Shown here: positions 22,831-27,999 of the stretch, one piece after another | Layout of the letters: each line of letters starts with the position of its first letter | Numbering within the stretch: the first letter of the stretch is position 1 | Assembly: GCA_036399695.1 (NCBI GenBank) | Contig: DASWMP010000320.1 | Span: 1 to 27,999 of the forward strand | Direction: 5' to 3' | From: DASVEE01 sp036399695 | Lineage (GTDB): Bacteria; Acidobacteriota; Thermoanaerobaculia; Gp7-AA8 | DNA length: 27,999 nt | The notes under the pieces: generated by a model | Database searches by the model: none | What the model was told of the DNA's origin: nothing | The model's input: only the letters and a program-made list of their open reading frames with translations | Translations under genes and position numbers: made by a program

Positions 22831-23860
22831 CCTGGCCCCTTTCGTCAGCGCCATCGGCCGCGGCGCGCACGTCGTCTGCGTGCATGACTCCGACGCGGAC
22901 GGCGTGACGTCCGCCGTCGTCTGGCAGCGGGCGTTCGAGCGGCTCGGGTTCACACACCTGACGCGCATCATCCCGGACCGCTATCGCGACGCCTGGTCGC
23001 CGGCGAACCGCCAGCGCGCCGCCGAGGCGAAGCCGGACGCGCTGTTCGTCCTCGATCTCGGCACCCGCGGCGAGCCGCTCGTCGAGGGCGTCCCGACGTG
23101 CATCATCGATCACCATCACCCGGACGGCATTCATCCCGGCACGCTCGTGCTCAGCGCGTACGGCGAGGAGCCGACGCCGAATACGTCGATCATGACGTGG
23201 GAGCTGTGCAACGCGCTGGTCGACATCCGCGACCTCGAATGGATTGCCGCCATCGGCGCGATCAGCGACCTCGGCGAGCGCGCGCCCTTCCCGCTCATCG
23301 CCGGTGCGAAGGCGCGGCACACCGGCAAGGTGCTGCGGGAAGTGACGGCGCTGATCAACGCCGCGCGCCGCGCCAGCCGCTACGATCCGGAGACCGCGGC
23401 GCGCATCCTCCTGACTTACGACTCTCCTGAGGCGCTGCTGATGTCGCGCAGCGACGACCTGCGGGAACTGCGGAACGCCCGCGAGGAGGTGAACGCCGAG
23501 CTGGCGCGCGCGAAGACGGCGGCGCCGAAGTTCTCGAAGAACGTGGCGCTGATCCGCGTCCGTTCGCGCTGCCAGGTGCATCCGCTCATCGCGCAGATCT
23601 GGCGCAGCCGGCTGCCAAAGTACGTCGTCATCGTGGCGAACGAAGACTTCCTGCCCGGGCGCGTGAACTTCTCCGCACGCAGCGTCGGAAGTGTCAGCGC
23701 GCGCGAGCTGCTGGTGTCGATCGAGCTGCCGCCCGGCGACGGAAGCTACGGCCACGGACACGATCACGCGACCGGTGGCAGCCTGCCTCCGGAGCGGTGG
23801 AACGCATTGCTCGCCGCGCTCGGGTTCGCCGAAGAATCCTACGTGCAAGTTCCTCAATAG
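22820..23860 (+). CDS. DHH-family phosphoesterase (NrnA/RecJ-like)
   Basis: The protein has 346 residues and starts at GTG 22820, inside the end of the lipid-kinase gene. The DHH metal motifs are complete: DSDADG (Asp23, Asp25, Asp27), DLGT (Asp79), DHHHPD (97-102) and GAISD (Asp150). A C-terminal DHHA1-type segment has GHGHDHATGGSLP, the Gly-rich substrate-binding loop of the family. Such enzymes hydrolyse short oligonucleotides, 5' ends of single-stranded DNA, or cyclic dinucleotide products with Mn2+. It is shorter than RecJ (about 570) and lacks the OB fold, so an NrnA-like nanoRNase or oligonucleotidase role is more likely. Pairing with a lipid kinase is conserved only by overlap here, and a shared function is not evident. 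Confidence 0.9.
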   Translation: MSRDLAPFVSAIGRGAHVVCVHDSDADGVTSAVVWQRAFERLGFTHLTRIIPDRYRDAWSPANRQRAAEAKPDALFVLDLGTRGEPLVEGVPTCIIDHHHPDGIHPGTLVLSAYGEEPTPNTSIMTWELCNALVDIRDLEWIAAIGAISDLGERAPFPLIAGAKARHTGKVLREVTALINAARRASRYDPETAARILLTYDSPEALLMSRSDDLRELRNAREEVNAELARAKTAAPKFSKNVALIRVRSRCQVHPLIAQIWRSRLPKYVVIVANEDFLPGRVNFSARSVGSVSARELLVSIELPPGDGSYGHGHDHATGGSLPPERWNALLAALGFAEESYVQVPQ

Positions 23861-23898
23861 CCGACACTTGTGGCACCTCGTTCGCACTCAGTAAAGCC

Positions 23899-23911
23899 GC
23901 CACGACGTGGC
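23899..23911. promoter_or_regulatory. 13-bp palindrome upstream of the first DUF2382 gene, possible operator
   Basis: GCCACGACGTGGC is a perfect palindrome around a central A, located 27 nt before ATG 23938 and upstream of the GGAGG ribosome site. Position and symmetry suit a regulator site, but no second copy was found in the window. Confidence 0.3.
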
Positions 23912-23937
23912 AAATAACTGATTACGGAGGACTCCTG

Positions 23938-24666
23938 ATGGCCCACAATCGAGATGATGTGAACGAGCGCGCGAACATCGGCAGCACGGGGCGCGGCAGT
24001 CTCAATGATGATCTTCTGATGAAAGACAAAGCCTCGATGCGCACGCGCGACGAGGAAGTGGTTCCGGTCGTCGAGGAAGAGCTCGCGGTCGGCAAGCGGG
24101 CGGTCGAAACAGGCGGCGTCCGCGTTCACAAGACGACCTCGGAGATGCCCGTCGAAGAGAACATCAACCTGCATGAAGAGCGCGTCTCCGTCGAGCGCCG
24201 GCCCGTCGACCGCCCGGTGACGGCGGCGGACATGACGGCTTTCCAGGACGAGACCATCGAGATGCGTGAGATGTCCGAGGAAGCGGTGGTCGAGAAGCGC
24301 GCCCGAGTGGTCGAAGAGGTCGTGGTCGGGAAGGAAGCGCACGAGCGCACCGAGCACATTTCGGACACGGTGCGCCGCACGGACGTCGAGGTCGAGCCTC
24401 TCGTCGCCTCGAACACGACGAGCACGGGCTGGGACTCGGTCGACAGCTCGTGCCGCACGCACTTCAGCCAGAACTACGCGAGCAGCGGCTGGGATTACGA
24501 CAGCGGCTACTCGCACGCGTATCGCTACGGCTACGACCTGGCGGGCAGCGGACGTGACTGGTCGAGCATGGAAACCGACGTGAGAAGCAACTGGGAAACG
24601 AAGAACAAGGGGACGTGGGAGCGGTTCAAGGACGCGATCCGCTACGGCTTCGACCAGGGACGTTAG
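23938..24666 (+). CDS. DUF2382 (YsnF/AvaK domain) stress-type protein
   Basis: This 242-residue, highly charged soluble protein has a DUF2382 domain at about 38-150. It shows the typical alternation of Glu-rich strands (EEVVPVVEEELAVGKRAVETGGVRVHK, then INLHEERVSVERRPVDRPV, then EEAVVEKRARVVEEVVVGKEA). The C-terminal 80 residues are different: Tyr/Ser/Trp-rich YASSGWDYDSGYSHAYRYGYDLA, then WERFKDAIRYGFDQ. This tail recurs in related general-stress-type proteins. B. subtilis YsnF and cyanobacterial AvaK are the named members, and the biochemical role is unknown. GGAGG at 23926-23930 lies 7 nt before ATG 23938. The second DUF2382 gene follows after a hairpin. Confidence 0.88.
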   Translation: MAHNRDDVNERANIGSTGRGSLNDDLLMKDKASMRTRDEEVVPVVEEELAVGKRAVETGGVRVHKTTSEMPVEENINLHEERVSVERRPVDRPVTAADMTAFQDETIEMREMSEEAVVEKRARVVEEVVVGKEAHERTEHISDTVRRTDVEVEPLVASNTTSTGWDSVDSSCRTHFSQNYASSGWDYDSGYSHAYRYGYDLAGSGRDWSSMETDVRSNWETKNKGTWERFKDAIRYGFDQGR

Positions 24667-24704
24667 TTTGCATCAGCAGTTGCGATGAGGAGTTTGCATC
24701 GGGA

Positions 24705-24731
24705 CGAGGCCGGACATGCCGTCCGGCCTCG
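24705..24731 (+). terminator. Hairpin between the two DUF2382 genes
   Basis: An 11-bp perfect stem (CGAGGCCGGAC with GTCCGGCCTCG) surrounds a 5-nt loop. The sequence after it is only weakly T-rich, so it may attenuate and not fully stop transcription. It ends 18 nt before the next ATG. Confidence 0.6.
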
Positions 24732-24749
24732 GTCTTCGCTGTAGCCCGT

Positions 24750-25139
24750 ATGGCGAAAAAAGAAGAAGTAATCATCCCGGTCGTCGAAGAAACGGCGACG
24801 GTGACGAAACGGCAGGTCGACCGCGGCGGCGTCCGCGTGCGCAAGGTCGTCCACGAGCGCGAAGAAGTCATCGATACCTCCACCTACTACGAGGAGATCG
24901 AAATCGAGCACGTGGCCCGCAACACGTGGCTCAAGAAGCCACTCAAGCCACGCACGGAAGGCGACACCGTGATCATCCCGATCATGGAAGAAGTCGTCGT
25001 CACCGAAACCCGCCTCCTCCTCCGCGAAGAGGTCTACATCCGCCGCAAGAAGATCAAGACCCCCAAGTCCGAAACCGTGAAACTCCGCCGCGAAGAAGTG
25101 CAGGTGGAAGACGACCGGCCAAAGACGCGGAAGAAGTGA
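24750..25139 (+). CDS. Compact DUF2382 (YsnF/AvaK domain) protein
   Basis: This 129-residue charged protein consists of two DUF2382 half-repeats. The first (1-57) has VIIPVVEETATVTKRQVDRG and VRVRKVVHEREEVID. The second (70-125) has TVIIPIMEEVVVTETRLLLREEVYIRRKK. It lacks the Tyr-rich tail of its neighbour and ends in a Lys/Arg-rich segment (DDRPKTRKK) that could bind nucleic acid or phospholipid. It is a diverged paralogue of the preceding gene, with only general motif similarity. The ATG at 24750 lies shortly after a hairpin and has no ribosome site. The dynamin-like gene begins 38 bp downstream of its stop. Confidence 0.87.
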   Translation: MAKKEEVIIPVVEETATVTKRQVDRGGVRVRKVVHEREEVIDTSTYYEEIEIEHVARNTWLKKPLKPRTEGDTVIIPIMEEVVVTETRLLLREEVYIRRKKIKTPKSETVKLRREEVQVEDDRPKTRKK

Positions 25140-25164
25140 GAGTCTCGGAGATTCCCTTGTAGGC

Positions 25165-25170
25165 TACGAT
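25165..25170 (+). promoter_or_regulatory. -10 hexamer (TACGAT) for the dynamin-like gene
   Basis: TACGAT ends exactly 7 nt before ATG 25178, in the same GCTACGAT context as the antitoxin gene promoter at 18370. No Shine-Dalgarno is present. Confidence 0.45.
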
Positions 25171-25177
25171 TCCGCGC

Positions 25178-26920
25178 ATGGCCGGCATTTTCGATACCGT
25201 CGTTGATCCTGCGGTGCAGGCGTTGTTGCGGCGCGAGAGTGCGCTGCTCGTGGAGCTGCGCGAGACGCTGGAGCGTGAACAGGCGGAGGAGCGGCGGCGC
25301 GTCGAAGAACTGCTGGCGACACTCGAGGATCTGTTCACCATCGTCGTCGTCGGGGAGTTCAACGCGGGCAAGTCGTCGCTGATCAATGCGCTGTTCGGGG
25401 ACGTGCTGCGCACCGAGGGACCGATTCCGGTCGACGATGTGATCTCGATCCTGCGGTATGGGGAAACGGCGTCGCAGCGGACGATCTCCGACTTCATCAT
25501 CGAGCAGTTCTACCCGGTCGAGTTCCTGCGCAACATCACGCTCGTCGACACACCGGGCACCAACTCGATCGTCACGCGGCATCAGGAGATCACCGAGGAT
25601 TTCATCCCGCGCGCGGACCTGGTGCTGTTCGTCACGTCCATCGACCGGCCGCTCTCCGAGTCGGAACGGCGCTTCCTCGAGTACATCCGGGAGTGGGGGA
25701 AGAAGGTCGTCTTCGTCCTCAACAAGATCGATACGAAGAGCGACGCCGAGATCGCGCAGGTCGAGGACTACCTGAAGACGAACGTCCGGACGATCTTCGG
25801 CTTCGACGCCACGATCTACCCGGTGGCCGGGAAGCTGGCGCTCGAAGCAAAGGCCGGCACGCGCCAGCCGCGCGACTGGACGCGCAGCCGTTTCGAGGCG
25901 CTCGAGGATTACATCTTCCACGTGCTCTCGGAGAAAGAGCGGGTGCGCATCAAGCTGTCCGCGCCGCTGGAGACGATCCTCAGCCTGTCGAAGAAGCAGT
26001 TCCGGATGATCGAGTCGCGCCGTGAGCTGCTCGCCACCGACAAGGCGCGCATCGAGTCGATCACCGACCAGCTCGACCGCGCGCGCGCCGACCTGGAAGG
26101 GAACTTCAAGCAGTTCGTCATCCGCATCGACAACCTGATGATGGACCTCGAGCGCCGCGGCCTCGATTTCCTCGACCGCTACGTGCGTATCCAGCACGTG
26201 ATGCTGCTGCGCGATTCGCTGCGCTTCAAGGACGAGTTCGACCGGCAGGTGTTCCAGGGCTGGAAGGGGAACATCGACTCGACGATCCAGGAAGCGGTCG
26301 ACTGGCTGGTCAAAGAGAACATGAAGCTGTGGGGCGGCACGGTGGACGAGTTCCATCGCCGCGCCGACGCCGACGCCCGCAATGCCGAGGTGATCGGCCG
26401 CGTCGGCCGGGAATTCGCGTACAACCGGGAGGAGGTCTACTCCCGTATCCGCCAGCACGCCGAGCAGCGTCTGGCGTCGTACGACGTGAATGTCGAGAGC
26501 CGCCGCATCATCGACACGGCCATGCGCGCCGTCCTCCATTCCTTCGGCCTCGGCGCCGGCGCCCTCGGCCTCGGCTACCTCATGACCGCCGCCGTGACCA
26601 GCACCGCCGTCGACGTCACCGGCCTCACCGCCGCGACCATGCTGCTCGTGACGAGCTTCCTCATCCTCCCGTACAAGCGCAGCAAGGCCAAAACGGAGTT
26701 CCAGAGCCGCATCGAAGAGCTCCGCGGCCAGCTCCGCGACTCCCTGAACCGCGAGTCGACGAACGAGATCGAACGGATGATCCGCAGCGTGACCGGAGCC
26801 TTCGAGCCCTACCAACGCTTCTACGCCAGCGAAAGCGAGAAGATCGAGCGGTTTGCCGCCAAGCTGACGACGATCGAAGGGGAAGCGCGCACGATCAGCG
26901 CCGAGATCGCCAAGCTGTAG
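25178..26920 (+). CDS. Bacterial dynamin-like GTPase
   Basis: The protein has 580 residues. A short helical N-terminus (15-50) precedes the GTPase domain: P-loop GEFNAGKSS (59-67), G3 DTPG (124-127) and G4 NKID (182-185). Long helical neck and trunk segments lie at about 255-445. A hydrophobic hairpin at about 452-473 and 478-498 would insert in the membrane, and a final coiled coil runs to the end. This is the layout of bacterial dynamin-like proteins, which use GTP to reshape or protect membranes. The G2 position is odd: the usual Pro-Thr-Thr is replaced by IPVDDVIS (83-90), so the switch I Thr is missing. The protein is encoded singly and not as the DynA/DynB-type pair. It follows two DUF2382 genes and is tailed by a repeat array. 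Confidence 0.9.
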   Translation: MAGIFDTVVDPAVQALLRRESALLVELRETLEREQAEERRRVEELLATLEDLFTIVVVGEFNAGKSSLINALFGDVLRTEGPIPVDDVISILRYGETASQRTISDFIIEQFYPVEFLRNITLVDTPGTNSIVTRHQEITEDFIPRADLVLFVTSIDRPLSESERRFLEYIREWGKKVVFVLNKIDTKSDAEIAQVEDYLKTNVRTIFGFDATIYPVAGKLALEAKAGTRQPRDWTRSRFEALEDYIFHVLSEKERVRIKLSAPLETILSLSKKQFRMIESRRELLATDKARIESITDQLDRARADLEGNFKQFVIRIDNLMMDLERRGLDFLDRYVRIQHVMLLRDSLRFKDEFDRQVFQGWKGNIDSTIQEAVDWLVKENMKLWGGTVDEFHRRADADARNAEVIGRVGREFAYNREEVYSRIRQHAEQRLASYDVNVESRRIIDTAMRAVLHSFGLGAGALGLGYLMTAAVTSTAVDVTGLTAATMLLVTSFLILPYKRSKAKTEFQSRIEELRGQLRDSLNRESTNEIERMIRSVTGAFEPYQRFYASESEKIERFAAKLTTIEGEARTISAEIAKL

Positions 26921-26927
26921 GTTCGCT

Positions 26928-27098
26928 GCCGGAAGCGAGATTTTCGGTTCCGGCCGATCAAACGACTGAGCCGCAAGCGAGATTTTCGGTTCCGGCCGAT
27001 CAAACGACTGAGCCGCAAGCGAGATTTTCGCTTCTGGCCGATCAAACGACTGGGCCGCAAGCGAAAGTTTCGCTTCCGGCCGATCGATTCGACTGAGC
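26928..27098 (+). repeat. 42-bp tandem repeat, four units, each with a hairpin
   Basis: Units begin at 26928, 26970, 27012 and 27054. The first three are exactly 42 bp, and the fourth carries a small insertion. Each has GCCGVAAGCGA...TTCCGGCCGATCAAACGACTGA-like sequence, split here into its two halves. Within each unit AAGCGA pairs with a later TCGCTT or near match, and in the fourth AAGCGAAA-G-TTTCGCTT is perfect. The array starts 8 bp after the GTPase stop codon. Translation of one frame is open but not convincing as protein. Confidence 0.85.
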
Positions 27099-27121
27099 GG
27101 AACGGGAAACTGCCGGATGTG

Positions 27122-27154
27122 CCCCTCTAACCAGAACTAGAGGTAGGAGAGGGG
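27122..27154 (+). promoter_or_regulatory. Two mutually exclusive hairpins over a ribosome site
   Basis: CCTCTA (27124-27129) can pair with TAGAGG (27138-27143). Alternatively, CCCCTCT (27122-27128) can pair with AGAGGGG (27148-27154). The second structure would cover the purine-rich ribosome site (AGGAGAGGGG, 27145-27154) of the gene at 27160, and the first would leave it open. Confidence 0.35.
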
Positions 27155-27159
27155 CTCAA

Positions 27160-27858
27160 ATGGACGAAGATCGGGAGATTTTCCCGTCGACGGCTCCCGT
27201 CGACGTGGCTTTGCCTCCGCTCGAAGTTGGCCGGCGCGAGGTGCTCGATATCGCGACGACGCTGATGCTCGTTCGCGGGAACGGCACCGAGAGCGTACGA
27301 ACGGCGGTCAACGCTCTGGCGACGTCGTACGAAGGACAGGTCGAGGCCAACGGCCGCGCACGCAGAGCACGCCTCGCTGCCACGGTCGCGTCGACGAGTG
27401 ACGAGATCGTGCGGCGCGGCGATCTCGTCAAGACGATGGAGGCGGACTACGCGAGCCGGGCGCGGCTGCGTATCGCACGCGGCGACCTGGAGGCCGATCT
27501 CGGTGCACGACAGGCGGAGCTCCTCGCCCGACGGCAAAAGGCAGAAGACGAACGGCTCGACCAGGAGATTCTGCGGCTGAGGAACGACGAAACAACCGTC
27601 GTCCCGGAGTCGCCGCTCGCGCAGCCCCCTCCTGCAACGTCAGCCGATCCGTCGCCGGTGGACGAGCGGCTCGAAGCGCTGGAGACGCGTCGCAACGAGA
27701 TCAAGGCCGCGGAACAGCCGATCTTCGACCGGGAGGAGGCGCTACGCGCACGCGGCATTACCCGCACCGTCGCTCGGGTATGGCCGGAGAGCGACTCAGG
27801 TGCCGCCCCATCATCAGCTCGTCGCCTTCTGGCGTGCCATCCTCGACCGCTGCCATGA
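27160..27858 (+). CDS. Hypothetical coiled-coil protein
   Basis: This 232-residue protein was not recognised. The N-terminal 55 residues include a possible helix (GRREVLDIATTLMLVRGN). A long charged helix, likely coiled coil, runs from about 60 to 150 (for example ADLGARQAELLARRQKAEDERLDQEILRLR). A Pro-rich linker (PLAQPPPATSADPSP) is followed by a second short helix (RLEALETRRNEIKAAEQPIFDREEALR). The last 30 residues are low complexity and may be out of the natural frame. There is no signal peptide or membrane segment. ATG 27160 has AGGAGAGGGG about 6-9 nt upstream. It lies downstream of the GTPase and its repeat array, and a functional link is only positional. Codon use is like that of its neighbours. 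Confidence 0.55.
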   Translation: MDEDREIFPSTAPVDVALPPLEVGRREVLDIATTLMLVRGNGTESVRTAVNALATSYEGQVEANGRARRARLAATVASTSDEIVRRGDLVKTMEADYASRARLRIARGDLEADLGARQAELLARRQKAEDERLDQEILRLRNDETTVVPESPLAQPPPATSADPSPVDERLEALETRRNEIKAAEQPIFDREEALRARGITRTVARVWPESDSGAAPSSARRLLACHPRPLP

Positions 27859-27972
27859 CCGCAAGGAACTATTCAGTTTTGGGACGGAGGTGCCGAGACG
27901 CCTCGCTGTCGCGACGCAGCAGGCCTCAGTCGACTAAGACAGGCCGGTAGTGAGCCGAACGTGACGTCCGCC

Positions 27973-27999
27973 CATAGGTCCTATCTATCCCATAGGTCC
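27973..27999 (-). repeat. 9-bp tandem repeat array, cut by the window end
   Basis: Three reverse-orientation units, CATAGGTCC, TATCTATCC and CATAGGTCC, run to the last base. The array probably continues beyond the window. Positions 27859-27972 show no other clear feature. Confidence 0.65.

Noticed and set aside
25034..26815. A 593-codon open frame on the minus strand
   Set aside because: It is antisense to the dynamin-like gene, with Arg/Glu/Asp-rich low-information sequence and no family motif. Similar shadows at 9798-11942 and 19620-21152 were also dropped.
26928..27098. CRISPR array from the 42-bp repeats
   Set aside because: The units are contiguous with no unique spacers, only four copies are present, and no cas genes are nearby.
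27780..27952. Alternative frame continuing past the end of the coiled-coil gene
   Set aside because: A short frame gives plausible-looking text (HHQLVAFWRAILDRCHDRKELFSF), but no family was recognised and no clear frameshift site joins it to the upstream gene.
1..27999. tRNA, rRNA, insertion sequences or prophage genes
   Set aside because: No cloverleaf-like sequence, rRNA segment, transposase, integrase or phage structural protein could be recognised on either strand.

Overview
The window is about 28 kb of GC-rich chromosomal DNA with tightly packed genes. It carries a housekeeping and envelope gene set, with no phage, transposase, rRNA, tRNA or CRISPR. The base composition, the secreted repeat protein, the Oar-like barrel fragment, the paired DUF2382 proteins and the many short palindromic or tandem intergenic repeats suggest an Acidobacteriota-type soil or sediment bacterium. 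That assignment is inference, since no rRNA or marker phylogeny is available here.

Layout. 1-2.3 kb: a three-hairpin repeat, a small lipoprotein, and a two-gene peptidoglycan-recycling unit (MpaA-like amidase, then glutamate racemase). 2.3-5.4 kb: folE followed 9 nt later by a Rieske/AIF-type reductase, divergent from an ECF sigma factor. The two transcription units face away from each other behind mirror-image promoters of the same sequence and spacing, which suggests that the sigma factor drives both itself and the folE operon. 5.4-9.3 kb: a YegD-like Hsp70, a short secreted barrel-like protein, an AraC regulator and an aldo/keto reductase. 9.3-13.2 kb: a leftward cluster of methyltransferase, YdeI-like protein and four-PAS hybrid histidine kinase. 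13.3-15.8 kb: rarA and a threonine dehydratase/serine racemase-like enzyme. 15.9-18.1 kb: a secreted protein of four Ig-like modules with a clear promoter and terminator, then a DoxX membrane protein. 18.1-18.9 kb: a toxin-antitoxin pair whose toxin is frameshifted, flanked by two copies of one palindrome. 18.9-23.9 kb: a large outer-membrane protein, divergent from a lipid-kinase gene that overlaps a DHH phosphoesterase gene. 23.9-27.9 kb: two adjacent DUF2382 proteins, a dynamin-like GTPase, a 42-bp tandem hairpin array and a coiled-coil protein of unknown function.

Three signals are not explained by gene content. (1) The mirror ECF promoters at 4563-4665. (2) A dispersed family of 9-bp tandem repeats (consensus ATRGGACNN) at six intergenic sites, three of them arranged as inverted arrays, with a 7-bp heptad version of the same architecture at 14.7 kb. 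(3) A recurrent TANNNT hexamer 6-8 nt upstream of start codons that lack a Shine-Dalgarno sequence, which points to leaderless transcripts. Coding density is high, and no stretch above 300 bp is without a gene; the larger gaps hold the repeats listed.
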